Source of the DNA: Blastococcus sp. CPCC 205250 | GTDB lineage: Bacteria > Actinomycetota > Actinomycetes > Mycobacteriales > Geodermatophilaceae | Length of the DNA stretch: 64,000 nt | Direction of reading: 5' to 3' | NCBI RefSeq assembly: GCF_019799925.1 | Contig: NZ_JABGCG010000012.1 | Span: forward strand, 62,001 to 126,000 | Shown here: positions 16,824-25,371 of the stretch, piece after piece | Numbering within the stretch: position 1 is the stretch's first letter | How the letters are laid out: the number at the start of each line of letters is the position of its first letter | Notes under the pieces: generated by a model | What the model was told of the DNA's origin: nothing | Database searches by the model: none | The model's input: only the letters and a program-made list of their open reading frames with translations | Program-made: the position numbers and the translations under genes

Positions 16824-17756
16824 TCAGTCGTGGACGGGCGACTCGTGCTCGGCGTGCGTGGCGGCCTCGAGCTGGAAGGTGCAGTGGGCCACGTCGAAGC
16901 AGTCGCCGAGGCACGCGCACAGGGCGTCGAGCACCCGGCCGCCGTGGCCGCCGTCCAGCGCCTCGTCGGCGACGACGACGTGCGCGGAGAGGACCGGCAG
17001 TCCCGAGGTGATCGTCCAGGCGTGCAGGTCGTGCACCCCGAGGACGCCGTCCACCTCGAGGATGTGCGCGCGCACCTGGGCGAGGTCCACCCCGCGGGGG
17101 GCGGCCTCCAGCAGCACGTCGAGGGCCTCGCGCAGCAGCGACCACGCGCGCGGGAGCACCAGGCACCCGATCAGCAGCGAGGCGACCGTGTCGGCCGGCG
17201 TCCAGCCGGTGAGCGCGATGACCACGGCGGCCACGATGACCGCGACCGAGCCGAGCGCGTCGTTGAGCACCTCGAGGTAGGCGCCGCGGACGTTGAGCGA
17301 CTCGCCCCGCCCGCGGTGCAGGAGGGCCAGGCCGATGAGGTTGACGACCAGCCCGGCGCCGGCCGCGAGCAGCATCACGCCGGCGTGCACGTCGGGCGGG
17401 TCCCCGATGCGGCGCGCCGCCTCGACGAGCACGTAGCCGCCCACGGCCAGCAGCAGCAGCGCGTTGGCGACGGCGGCGAGGATCTCCACCCGCTGCCAGC
17501 CGAAGGTGCGGCGTCCGCGCGGGGGGCGCTGGGCCAGGGAGACCGCGCCGAGCGCCAGCCCGATGCCGAGCGCGTCGGTGGCCATGTGCCCGGCGTCGGC
17601 GAGCAGGGCCAGCGACCCGGAGACCACCGCCCCGACCACCTCGGCCACCAGGACCGTGACGGTCAGCGCCAGGACGGCCGCCAGCCGGCGCCGCTGCCCG
17701 GCCGCCGCGGTGCCGTGCGTGTGGGCGTGGCCGTGTGCCGCGTGGTCGTGGCCCAT
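16824..17756 (-). CDS. Cation diffusion facilitator (CzcD/ZnT-like metal exporter)
   Basis: A 310-residue CDF transporter: six membrane helices, the LLADAGHMATDALGIGL metal site in helix 2 and VLNDALGSVAVIVAAVV in helix 5, and a cytosolic ferredoxin-like domain with HDLHAWTITSG. The N-terminus is His-rich (GHDHAAHGHAHTHG). The H/D pattern is typical of Zn(II)/H+ antiporters. ATG 17756 with GGGGAGGT upstream. No Zur or CsoR-type operator is seen next to it. Confidence 0.9.
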   Translation of the reverse strand: MGHDHAAHGHAHTHGTAAAGQRRRLAAVLALTVTVLVAEVVGAVVSGSLALLADAGHMATDALGIGLALGAVSLAQRPPRGRRTFGWQRVEILAAVANALLLLAVGGYVLVEAARRIGDPPDVHAGVMLLAAGAGLVVNLIGLALLHRGRGESLNVRGAYLEVLNDALGSVAVIVAAVVIALTGWTPADTVASLLIGCLVLPRAWSLLREALDVLLEAAPRGVDLAQVRAHILEVDGVLGVHDLHAWTITSGLPVLSAHVVVADEALDGGHGGRVLDALCACLGDCFDVAHCTFQLEAATHAEHESPVHD

Positions 17757-17824
17757 CAGCGACCCACCTCCCCGGCCTCCTGCACACCGGCGAGTGTGCC
17801 GCACGCGGGGGGCGCAGGACCGTC

Positions 17825-17856
17825 GACGCCCCCGTCCGGCGGACCGGCGGGGCGTC
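17825..17856 (-). terminator. Hairpin after the M23 peptidase gene
   Basis: GACGCCCC (17825-17832) and GGGGCGTC (17849-17856) can pair around a loop that itself contains a short palindrome. It lies about 30 nt past the stop codon at 17885. Confidence 0.5.
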
Positions 17857-17884
17857 GGGGGCCGGTGCGGCCCGGGTCCTCCGG

Positions 17885-19216
17885 CTAGATCTGGACGCCG
17901 CGCTCCCGCAGCCACGGGATCGGGTCGACCTTCGTGCCGTTCAGCCCGCCGACGTGCACCTCGAAGTGCAGGTGCGGCCCGGTGGACTGCCCGCGGTTGC
18001 CCAGCAGCGCGATGGTGTCGCCGGCCCGGACGACCTGGCCGGCCTCGACCAGGATCGTCTCCATGTGGCCGTAGACGGTGACGTCGCCGTTCTCGTGCTG
18101 GATGTAGACGGCGTTGCCGTAGCCACTGGCCGGACCGGCCTCGAGCACGACGCCGTCCATGGCCGCGTACTCGGGGGTGAGCATCGGTGCGGCGAGGTCG
18201 ATGCCGGCGTGCAGGGTCCCCCAGCGGGCACCGAAGCCACTGGTGAGGCGCGCGCCCTGGACCGGGAGGACCGCGTCGGGCCGGGCGGCCTCGGCGATGG
18301 CCAGCTGGGTCAGCTGGTCGGCCTCGCTCTGGGCCACGGCCGCGGCGAAGCGCTCGAGGTCCCGGTCGGCGCGGCTGGACGCCAGCTCCGCGAGCTGCGC
18401 GGCCTCGGCCTCGACCGGGACCGGGACCGCCGGGGTGGTGCCCTCGATGCCGAGGGCGCGCGCCACGCTGACCGACTCGCTGACCGGGGGCGCGGGCTCG
18501 GCCTGGGCCTGGGCCTCGGTCTCGCCGCCGGTGAGGACGCCGAGGCCGGCGGCGGTGACGAGCGCGGCGGCGAGGAAGACGGCGGGACGGCGGCGCGCGA
18601 GGGCGGCGCGGTGCCGGCCGTGGCCGGCGACGACCACCGGCACCGAGCACCGCTCGGCGCCGGCCTCGTCCGTCGCGGTGTCCGACTCGTCCGTCGTGGT
18701 GACGGCGTCGGCCTCGGCGGCGTCGTCGGCCGTCGTGGCGACGGCGGCGTCCGCGACGGCGTCCTCGACCGGGACGACCGGGCCGCGCGCGGCGACCTCG
18801 TCCAGGCCCGCCCTCGCGGTCGCCTCGGCCAGGCCGCTGAGGCCGGCCAGGTCGTCGGCACCGGCGAGGTGCGCGTCGGGCTCGGGCGCCGCACCGATCG
18901 GGCGGACGCGGCGGGCCGCGGCACGGGCACCGATCACCGAGCGGGAGCCGGCCCGGACGGTCGCGCGCCCGGCGGTGCGGGCGGCGGCGACGGCCCGGGA
19001 GGACACGGACCGGCCGTCAGGGGCCGGGGCGTCGCCGGCGTCTCCCCGTCGTGCTGTGTCCCCGGCGGTCTGCGCCGGGCTGGTCGGAGGGACCTCCGCC
19101 CCGGCCGCGTCGGCGCGCCGGAGCGGCGACTCCCGAGGGCCGTCGAGGGGGGTGCCGGAGCCCGGAGCGGGCACCGCCGCCTCGTCGAGGACGGGGTCGT
19201 GGTGGAGCTGGGACAT
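17885..19216 (-). CDS. M23-family peptidoglycan endopeptidase, membrane-anchored
   Basis: A 443-residue protein: a low-complexity Ala/Asp/Thr-rich cytoplasmic region (residues 1 to about 190), one membrane helix (AVFLAAALVTAAGLGVLTGG), a helical linker, and a C-terminal LytM/M23 domain with HAGIDLAAP, YGHM and GPHLHFEVHVGG, giving a complete zinc site. It should cut peptide cross-links in the cell wall. ATG 19216 with a GGAAG upstream; the longer in-frame version would run through the promoter region. Divergent from the alcohol dehydrogenase. Confidence 0.88.
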   Translation of the reverse strand: MSQLHHDPVLDEAAVPAPGSGTPLDGPRESPLRRADAAGAEVPPTSPAQTAGDTARRGDAGDAPAPDGRSVSSRAVAAARTAGRATVRAGSRSVIGARAAARRVRPIGAAPEPDAHLAGADDLAGLSGLAEATARAGLDEVAARGPVVPVEDAVADAAVATTADDAAEADAVTTTDESDTATDEAGAERCSVPVVVAGHGRHRAALARRRPAVFLAAALVTAAGLGVLTGGETEAQAQAEPAPPVSESVSVARALGIEGTTPAVPVPVEAEAAQLAELASSRADRDLERFAAAVAQSEADQLTQLAIAEAARPDAVLPVQGARLTSGFGARWGTLHAGIDLAAPMLTPEYAAMDGVVLEAGPASGYGNAVYIQHENGDVTVYGHMETILVEAGQVVRAGDTIALLGNRGQSTGPHLHFEVHVGGLNGTKVDPIPWLRERGVQI

Positions 19217-19506
19217 GCACCTGTCTTCCGCAGGGGACAAGGACGTGTTGCGAGTGGTCCGGGGAAGGAACGGGGCCCATGTAAACACGCCGTGATCGGT
19301 TCGTGATCTGCATGACGGGGTAAGGACGGTCAGTTCTGTGGGATTGGCCACTGACCTGCACGGATGTAATTCGACGTTCCGTCGAACTCGTCTCACCGTG
19401 TGTGACGGGCGCGCCGGTTGAGCGTTGAACAAGGGGCGAGGAGCCTCACCACCGGGCAGAAGGCTCTGGTCGGACCTGCCGACGACGACTATGAGGAGCC
19501 CTCCGT
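19217..19506. promoter_or_regulatory. Divergent promoter region, M23 peptidase / alcohol dehydrogenase
   Basis: This 290-bp gap is AT-richer than its flanks. It holds a direct repeat CGTGATC-GGTT-CGTGATC (19291-19308, 11-bp period, one helical turn), a plausible binding site for a regulator in the upstream zone of the peptidase gene. A GAGGAG ribosome-binding site precedes the dehydrogenase ATG. I looked for a c-di-AMP riboswitch core, often found before actinobacterial cell-wall hydrolases, and did not find one. Confidence 0.4.
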
Positions 19507-20688
19507 ATGCGCGCAGTGACCTGGCACGGCCGAGCCGACGTCCGGGTGGACACCGTCCCCGACCCGACGATCCAGGACCCCACGGACGTCGTCGTCGAGG
19601 TGACGTCCAGCGGCATCTGCGGCTCCGACCTCCACCTCATCGAGGTGATGGCGCCGTTCATGAGCGTCGGCGACGTGATGGGCCACGAGCCGATGGGCAT
19701 CGTCCGCGAGGTCGGCAAGGACGTGACCGCCGTCAAGCCCGGGGACCGCGTCGTCGTCCCCTTCAACATCTCCTGCGGCACCTGCTGGATGTGCTCCCAG
19801 GGGCTGCAGTCCCAGTGCGAGACGACGCAGAACCGCGACCAGGGCTTCGGCGCCTCGCTGTTCGGCTACACCAAGCTCTACGGCCAGGTGCCCGGCGGTC
19901 AGGCCGAGTACCTGCGGGTCCCCTTCGGCAACACGCTGCCGATCAAGGTGCCCGACGGCCTGCCCGACGACCGCTTCGTCTACCTCTCCGACGTGCTGCC
20001 CACCGCGTGGCAGGCGGTGCAGTACGCCGCGGTGCCCCCGGGCGGCACCCTGCTCGTGCTCGGGCTCGGGCCGATCGGTGACATGTGCACCCGCATCGCC
20101 CACCACCTCGGCATCGAGAAGGTGTGGGCCTCCGACGTCGTCCCCGAGCGCATCGCGCGGGCGACGCGGCGGGGCACCCAGGTGATCCGCTCCACCGACC
20201 AGGCCGACGTCGTCCAGGAGATCCGCGACGCGACCGACGGCCGCGGTCCCGACGCCGTCATCGACGCGGTCGGCATGGAGGCGCACGGGTCGCCGATGGC
20301 GAGCCTCGCGCAGAAGGCGACGGCGATCGTGCCGGACGCGATCATGGAGAAGGTCATGCAGGTCGTCGGCGTGGACCGCATGGCCGCGCTGAACACCGCG
20401 ATCGAGGCGGTCCGCCGCGGCGGGACCATCTCGCTGTCCGGGGTCTACGGCGGCGCCACCGACCCGATGCCCCTCATGCGGATGTTCGACAAGCAGATCC
20501 AGTTCCGGATGGGGCAGGCCAACGTCTGGCGCTGGGTGCCCGACATCCTGCCGATCCTCACCGAGGGCGACCCGCTGGGCGTGGACGACTTCGCCACCCA
20601 CCACGTGCCGCTGGAGCAGGCGCCGGAGGCCTACGCCAACTTCCGGGAGAAGAAGGACGGCGCGGTCAAGGTGCTGCTCACCCCCTGA
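19507..20688 (+). CDS. Zinc-dependent alcohol/formaldehyde-type dehydrogenase
   Basis: A 393-residue MDR enzyme with the catalytic zinc site (ICGSDLH, MGHEPMG), a structural zinc loop with four cysteines (SCGTCWMCSQGLQSQC), and the Rossmann motif LVLGLGPIGDMC. Length and the long C-terminal half resemble glutathione-independent formaldehyde dehydrogenase-like proteins; NAD(H) use is likely but substrate unknown. ATG 19507 with GAGGAG 8 nt upstream. A terminator hairpin follows. Confidence 0.9.
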   Translation: MRAVTWHGRADVRVDTVPDPTIQDPTDVVVEVTSSGICGSDLHLIEVMAPFMSVGDVMGHEPMGIVREVGKDVTAVKPGDRVVVPFNISCGTCWMCSQGLQSQCETTQNRDQGFGASLFGYTKLYGQVPGGQAEYLRVPFGNTLPIKVPDGLPDDRFVYLSDVLPTAWQAVQYAAVPPGGTLLVLGLGPIGDMCTRIAHHLGIEKVWASDVVPERIARATRRGTQVIRSTDQADVVQEIRDATDGRGPDAVIDAVGMEAHGSPMASLAQKATAIVPDAIMEKVMQVVGVDRMAALNTAIEAVRRGGTISLSGVYGGATDPMPLMRMFDKQIQFRMGQANVWRWVPDILPILTEGDPLGVDDFATHHVPLEQAPEAYANFREKKDGAVKVLLTP

Positions 20689-20696
20689 GCCGACGC

Positions 20697-20735
20697 GCGC
20701 CGGGCGGGGTGCCCTCGCAGGTCCCCGCCCGGCGC
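20697..20735 (+). terminator. 13-bp hairpin after the alcohol dehydrogenase
   Basis: Arms 20697-20709 (GCGCCGGGCGGGG) and 20723-20735 are perfectly complementary around a 13-nt loop, starting 9 nt after the stop codon. Confidence 0.7.
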
Positions 20736-20814
20736 TCATGCCGGCGCCACCACGGGTGGGACGGCGGCATGACCATCGACGCGAGCCGCTCCGGCCGTTG
20801 CCCTGGGCGCGCGC

Positions 20815-21060
20815 CGGACACCGGACGGCGAGTGGCTTGAGGCCCTGTCCCCCGACCAGCTGCGCTCGGCGGTGCACGACGCCCTGCGCGACCTGGGCGT
20901 CGCCGCGCTCGACGTGGTGGACCTGCGGATGCCCGGCTCCGAGGCGCCGGTCGAGCGGCCCCTGGCCGAGCCGTTCGAGACGCGGGCGCCGGGTGCTCGG
21001 CCCGGTGGAGCTGCAGGAGCCCGACCGCATCGGCGGCACGGGCGAGCCCGACGCCGACCT
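20815..21060 (+). pseudogene. Relic of an aldo/keto reductase
   Basis: A short stretch reads as an internal piece of an aldo/keto reductase: RTPDGEWLEALSPDQLRSAV, then HDALRDLGVAALDVVDLR (the helix and strand before the catalytic His region), then PLAEPFE. The frame then degenerates, and a plausible continuation (VELQEPDRIGG) appears in another frame. No start, catalytic tetrad or C-terminus is present. This explains an otherwise gene-free 385-bp gap. Confidence 0.55.
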
Positions 21061-21073
21061 CTGGGCGCGGCCC

Positions 21074-21676
21074 TCAGCCGGGGAGAACGGCGTAGCGGGA
21101 GACGAGCAGGTCCACGGCCGCCTCGAGGGTGGCGCGCGTGGCCGCGGTGTCACGGTCGACCAGCCACGTCGTCGTCGCGCCGTCGACGACCGTCACCAGC
21201 AGCCGGGCGGGCTCGGCGACCGGTCCGCGCCAGGCCGACCCGGTGAGGGTGGCCGTCCGATCCAGCAGGGCGGCCGCCGCCTCGGCGTAGGCGCGGTACT
21301 GCTCGCGGGCCACCGGGCGCAGGGCGGGGTCACGCACGGCGTGCAGGGTCAGCTCCAGCATCAGCTGCTCGGCGCCAGGGTCGGCCTCCAGGTGGGCCAG
21401 GTACCCGCCCGCGGCGGCGCGCAGGCACCCGGCGAGCCCGGCGGCGGGGTCGAGGCCGGCGGTGGCGGCCGCCAGCTCCCGGCCCACCACCCGGCGGACC
21501 AGCTCGGCGAGCAGCTCGTCGCGGGAGGTGAAGGCGTAGTGGAAGGCGGCCAGGGACATCCCGGCCTCGGCGACCACGGCGCGCGTCGTGCCGGCGGCGA
21601 GCCCCTCGCGGCCCATCACCCGCAGCGCCGCCTCGACCAGCGCCTCCCGCCGCTGCGCGACCGCCAGCCGTGGCAC
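21074..21676 (-). CDS. TetR-family regulator
   Basis: A 200-residue repressor with HTH at about residues 24-46 (AAGTTRAVVAEAGMSLAAFHYAF) and a helical C-terminal domain of the TetR_C type with HLEADPGAEQLMLELTLHAVRD. GTG start at 21676, one base from the stop of the sugar-lactone oxidase gene, so the two are co-transcribed and it probably controls that operon. Ligand unknown. Confidence 0.86.
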   Translation of the reverse strand: MPRLAVAQRREALVEAALRVMGREGLAAGTTRAVVAEAGMSLAAFHYAFTSRDELLAELVRRVVGRELAAATAGLDPAAGLAGCLRAAAGGYLAHLEADPGAEQLMLELTLHAVRDPALRPVAREQYRAYAEAAAALLDRTATLTGSAWRGPVAEPARLLVTVVDGATTTWLVDRDTAATRATLEAAVDLLVSRYAVLPG

Positions 21677-21677
21677 G

Positions 21678-22997
21678 TCAGACCCGCCCGGGCGCCCGGC
21701 CCAGCACGCGGTCCAGGTGGGCGCTGGCCAGCACGCCCGTGGGGTCGAGCCGGTCGCGGACGGCGACGAACGCCCCGAAGCGGGGGTAGCGGGCGGCCAG
21801 CGCCGCGGCGTCGAGGCCGTGCAGCTTCCCCCAGTGCGGCCGCCCGCCCACGGCCCCGGCGATGGCCTCGAAGGTGCGGAAGTACTCCCCCGGATCCGTG
21901 CGCGCCGGCACGTGCACGGCGACGTAGGCCGTCGCGCGGCCGTACGCCGTCGACAGCGGGACGTCGTCGGCCGCGGCCACCCGCACCTCGACGGGGAACG
22001 GCACCCGCCAGTCACTGGCGTCCACGGCGCGGCGCAGCTCGGCGAGCACCTCCGGCGCGGCCTCCCGCGGCACGGCGTACTCCATCTCCCGGAACCGGAC
22101 CCGGCGGCGCGACACGAACACCCGGTGCGCGACGTCGGTGTACGTGCGGGCACCCAGCGCGCCGGCGGAGAAGCGGGCGAGCGGAGCGACCAGCGGGGGC
22201 ACGCGGCGGCCGGCGGCGACCACGGCGGCCAGCCCGGCGTTGGCCAGCACCTCGTCGTCCCAGAGGGCCCGCAGCCGCGACAGCGGCGCGACCTCCGCCA
22301 GCGGCACCCGGGTGTTGCGCTTGGTGAGACACCGGTCGGTGTGGGGGAACCAGTAGAACTCGACGTGGTCGGTCGACGACATGTGCTCGGCGAACCCGTC
22401 GAGCAGCTCCGGCAGGCGGGCGGTGCCCTCCTCGGCGCGCAGGGCGAACGCCGGGACCGCCTGCAGGGTGACGGTGTCGAGGACCCCCAGCGCGCCGAGG
22501 GAGATCCGGACGGCGGAGAAGACCTCGGGGTGCTCGGTGGCCGAGCAGCGGAGCACCTCGCCGCCGGGGGTGACCAGCTGCAGGCCGCGCAGCTGGGTGG
22601 CCAGCCCGCCGAACGCGGCACCCGTGCCGTGGGTGCCGGTGGACACCGCCCCGGCGACGGTCTGCCGGTCGATGTCACCGAGGTTGGTCAGCGCCCAGCC
22701 TCGGGCGGCCAGCGCGGCGTTCAGGCGGTGCAGCGGCATGCCCGACTGCACGGTGACCAGGCCGGCGTCGTCGACGTCGAGCAGGGCCGCGTGCCGGTCG
22801 AGTGCGAGGGCGTGGTCCTCGGGCCGGGCGACGGCGCTGAACGAGTGGCCGCTGCCCAGCGGGCGGACCCGCCGTCCGGCCGCCGCGGCGGTGGTGAGCG
22901 CGGACACGAGGGCGTCGGTGCCGGCCGGGCGGAACACGGGGACGCGCTCGGCCCGCTGGTTGCCCGCCCAGTTGCGCCAGCTGCTGGTCTCCGGCAC
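21678..22997 (-). CDS. FAD-linked sugar-1,4-lactone oxidase (D-arabinono-lactone/L-gulono type)
   Basis: A 439-residue VAO-type flavoprotein: an N-terminal PCMH FAD-binding domain with RPLGSGHSFSAV (the His is the usual covalent FAD site), TGTHGTG, then the ALO domain ending with HWGKLHGLD, the characteristic HWxK motif. Actinobacterial members act as L-gulono-1,4-lactone dehydrogenases or similar. GTG 22997 has GAGGAGG upstream. Adjacent to a TetR gene and divergent from a D-amino-acid-type PLP enzyme. Confidence 0.9.
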   Translation of the reverse strand: MPETSSWRNWAGNQRAERVPVFRPAGTDALVSALTTAAAAGRRVRPLGSGHSFSAVARPEDHALALDRHAALLDVDDAGLVTVQSGMPLHRLNAALAARGWALTNLGDIDRQTVAGAVSTGTHGTGAAFGGLATQLRGLQLVTPGGEVLRCSATEHPEVFSAVRISLGALGVLDTVTLQAVPAFALRAEEGTARLPELLDGFAEHMSSTDHVEFYWFPHTDRCLTKRNTRVPLAEVAPLSRLRALWDDEVLANAGLAAVVAAGRRVPPLVAPLARFSAGALGARTYTDVAHRVFVSRRRVRFREMEYAVPREAAPEVLAELRRAVDASDWRVPFPVEVRVAAADDVPLSTAYGRATAYVAVHVPARTDPGEYFRTFEAIAGAVGGRPHWGKLHGLDAAALAARYPRFGAFVAVRDRLDPTGVLASAHLDRVLGRAPGRV

Positions 22998-23073
22998 GCG
23001 GCCTCCTCGGTCTCGGCCGGAGCGTACTGGGACACTTGACCCACTTCGGCACGGCGCACCATGCTCGCGTCCC

Positions 23074-24285
23074 GTGAGCACCGCCGATCCCGCCCGCGCC
23101 CGGCTGGACGCGGCGACCGCCGAGCTGGACCCGCCGCTGGCGGTGCTCGACCTCGACGCCCTGGACGCCAACGCCGCCGACCTCGAGCGGCGCGCGGGCG
23201 GCCGGGCGATCCGGGTGGCGAGCAAGTCGGTGCGCTGCCGCCCGGTGCTGCGCCGGGTGCTCGCCCGCCCCGGGTTCTCCGGCGTGCTCGCCTACACCCT
23301 CGCCGAGGCCCTGTGGCTGGCCGGCGGGGAGGACCCGGTCTCGGCCGACGTCGTCGTCGGATACCCCACCGCCGACCGGGCGGCGCTGCGCCGGCTGGCC
23401 GCCGACCCGGAGCTGGCCGCCCGCGTCACGCTGATGGTGGACTCGGCCGAGCAGCTCGACGTCGTCGACTCCGTGGCCCCGCCCGCGCGCCGGGCACCCC
23501 TTCGGGTGTGCCTGGACCTGGACGCGTCGCTGCGCGCGGCCGGCGGGCGGCTGCACGTCGGCGTCCGCCGGTCACCGGTGCACACGCCGGAGCAGGCGGC
23601 GGCACTGGCCCGCGCGGTCACCGGCCGGCCCGGCTTCCGGCTCGTCGCGCTCATGTCCTACGAGGCGCAGGTCGCCGGGGTGCAGGACGCCCCGCCCGGC
23701 CGGCCGCTGCGCGGACTGGCCGTCCGCCGCGTGCAGGCGATGTCCGTGCGGGAGCTGCGGGAGCGGCGGGCCGCCGCCGTCGCCGCGGTGCGGGAGGTCG
23801 CGCCGCTGGAGTTCGTCAACGGCGGGGGCACCGGCAGCCTGGAGACGACGGCCGCCGACCCCGCGGTGACCGAGCTGGCCGCGGGTTCGGGGCTGTACTC
23901 CCCGACGCTGTTCGACGGCTACCGCGCCTTCCGCGGCCGCCCCGCCGCGCTGTTCGCCCTGCCGGTGACCCGCCGTCCGGCACCGGGCACGGTCACCGTC
24001 GCCGGTGGCGGGTGGATCGCGTCCGGTCCGCCGGGCGCCGACCGGCTGCCGACCCCGGTGCACCCGGCCGGGCTGCGGACGGTCGGCACGGAGGGCGCCG
24101 GCGAGGTGCAGACGCCCCTGCGCGGACCGGCGGCCGACCGGCTGCGCATCGGCGACCGGGTGTGGTTCCGGCACGCCAAGGCCGGGGAGCTCGCCGAGCA
24201 CGTCGACGTCCTCCACGCGCTCGCCGGGGAGCGACTGACCGGCGCGTACCCGACCTACCGGGGAGAGGGCCGCTCGTTCGGCTGA
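23074..24285 (+). CDS. Alanine-racemase-fold PLP enzyme (D-threonine aldolase / D-serine dehydratase-like)
   Basis: A 403-residue protein with a fold-type III PLP barrel (LAVLDLDALDANAADLERR, PLP lysine in RVASKSVRC, LMSYEAQVAG, EFVNGGGTGSLETT) and a C-terminal D-serine-dehydratase-like domain with WFRHAKAGELAEHV, which supplies metal ligands. GTG 23074 starts VSTADPARARL; a near ATG at 23061 is in the wrong frame. Substrate unknown. Pairing with a lactone oxidase gene recurs in actinobacteria. Confidence 0.83.
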   Translation: MSTADPARARLDAATAELDPPLAVLDLDALDANAADLERRAGGRAIRVASKSVRCRPVLRRVLARPGFSGVLAYTLAEALWLAGGEDPVSADVVVGYPTADRAALRRLAADPELAARVTLMVDSAEQLDVVDSVAPPARRAPLRVCLDLDASLRAAGGRLHVGVRRSPVHTPEQAAALARAVTGRPGFRLVALMSYEAQVAGVQDAPPGRPLRGLAVRRVQAMSVRELRERRAAAVAAVREVAPLEFVNGGGTGSLETTAADPAVTELAAGSGLYSPTLFDGYRAFRGRPAALFALPVTRRPAPGTVTVAGGGWIASGPPGADRLPTPVHPAGLRTVGTEGAGEVQTPLRGPAADRLRIGDRVWFRHAKAGELAEHVDVLHALAGERLTGAYPTYRGEGRSFG

Positions 24286-24313
24286 TCCCGGTCCGGGAGC
24301 CGTCCGTGCCACG

Positions 24314-24712
24314 ATGGAGGGCGTGACCCGTCCGACTCCACAGCGTGACGCCATCCGGTTGCTCTTCACCGACCTCGAGGGCTTCCACAGCGCACAGGAC
24401 GTCTACGCCAAGCTCCGGGCCTCCGGCGGCAAGGTCGGGCTGTCGACGGTCTACCGCGCCGTGCAGTCGCTGGCCGACGACGGCGAGCTCGACTCCATCC
24501 GCACCGACAGCGGCGAGCAGCTCTACCGCCGCTGCAGCAGCCAGCACCACCACCACCTGGTGTGCCGCTCCTGCGGCCGCACCGTCGAGGTCGCCGGCCC
24601 CGCCGTCGAGCGCTGGGCCGACGACGTGGCCGGCGAGCACGGCTTCGCCGACGTCAGCCACACGCTGGAGATCTTCGGGACCTGCGCGGAGTGCCGCGCC
24701 GCGGGGAACTGA
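24314..24712 (+). CDS. zur: Zur, zinc-responsive Fur-family repressor
   Basis: A 132-residue Fur-type regulator: winged HTH with FHSAQDVYAKL and GLSTVYRAVQSLADDGELD, then SSQHHHHLVCRSCGRTVEV and terminal FGTCAEC. The two CxxC pairs form the structural zinc site and the HHHH region supplies sensory ligands. Assignment to Zur rather than Fur rests on the surrounding zinc-starvation genes and the palindromes before them. It converges on the MRF/L31 operon. An internal GTG at 24323 is an alternative start. Confidence 0.93.
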   Translation: MEGVTRPTPQRDAIRLLFTDLEGFHSAQDVYAKLRASGGKVGLSTVYRAVQSLADDGELDSIRTDSGEQLYRRCSSQHHHHLVCRSCGRTVEVAGPAVERWADDVAGEHGFADVSHTLEIFGTCAECRAAGN

Positions 24713-24715
24713 TCC

Positions 24716-25108
24716 TCAGGCCGGTCTGAGCACGGGGGGCGGACCGAACCCCGCGACCGCTGCGCGCAGCTCGGCAGGCACCTGCGTGCGCGGGTCGTCC
24801 GAGGGCCCGCCCCCGGCGATCCACCGGCACAGCTCCCCGGCCCGACCGGCCTCCTGGGCGCCGGACAGCCACACCGTCGCGCCGACCCGGCCGGTGGCGC
24901 CGTCGCGGTGCGCCACCCCGGCCAGCGCTCCCAGGGCGCACTGGCCGAGGCAGCCGGCCGTGACCAGGACCGCGCCGCGGGAGGCCCCGACGGCGGCCGA
25001 GACCGCGGTCGCCGCCGCTCCCCCGCCGGCCAGCCGGTGCAGCGCCGCGCACCGGTGACCCTGGCAGAGCACGACCAGGGGGCCGCCCGGGTCACCGCCG
25101 GCGGTCAC
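24716..25108 (-). CDS. Thioredoxin-fold (2Fe-2S) ferredoxin-like protein
   Basis: A 130-residue protein with two cysteine pairs: VVLCQGHRCAALH (C-x4-C) and TAGCLGQCALG (C-x3-C). This suggests a thioredoxin-like [2Fe-2S] ferredoxin domain, or otherwise a zinc/redox site. The GTG start at 25108 overlaps the TGA of rpmE2 (GTGA), so it is the third gene of the MRF-rpmE2 operon and predicted to be zinc-regulated. Its role in zinc stress is inference from position only. Confidence 0.72.
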   Translation of the reverse strand: MTAGGDPGGPLVVLCQGHRCAALHRLAGGGAAATAVSAAVGASRGAVLVTAGCLGQCALGALAGVAHRDGATGRVGATVWLSGAQEAGRAGELCRWIAGGGPSDDPRTQVPAELRAAVAGFGPPPVLRPA

Positions 25109-25371
25109 CCCTCGGCCCGGCCGGGACGCGCGCGGCGGCCGTAGCGCTGCTCGAAGCGCTCGACCCGCCCGGCGGTGTCCAGCACGCGCCGGCTGCCCGT
25201 CCAGAAGGGGTGCGACGCGGCGGAGATGTCCACGACGGCCAGCGGCAGCACCTCGCCGTCGACCTCGATCGTCTGCTCGGTGCGGATGGTCGACCGGGTG
25301 CGGAAGGTCGCACCGCTCGCGGCGTCGCGGAAGACGACGGAGCGGTACTCGGGGTGGATGCCGGATCGCAT
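25105..25371 (-). CDS. rpmE2: Ribosomal protein L31 type B (zinc-free paralogue)
   Basis: An 88-residue L31 (MRSGIHPEYRSVVFRDAASG; ISAASHPFWTGSRRVLD; RFEQRYGRR) without the CxxC zinc ribbon of ordinary L31. This C- form replaces the zinc-binding version during zinc starvation, sparing metal. Its ATG (25371) overlaps the stop of the MRF gene as ATGA, and its stop overlaps the next start, so all three genes are translationally coupled behind a Zur box. Confidence 0.94.
   Translation of the reverse strand: MRSGIHPEYRSVVFRDAASGATFRTRSTIRTEQTIEVDGEVLPLAVVDISAASHPFWTGSRRVLDTAGRVERFEQRYGRRARPGRAEG

Noticed and set aside
19217..19440. Possible c-di-AMP (ydaO-type) riboswitch before the M23 peptidase
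   Set aside because: The leader was read on the minus strand for the conserved core elements and none was found.
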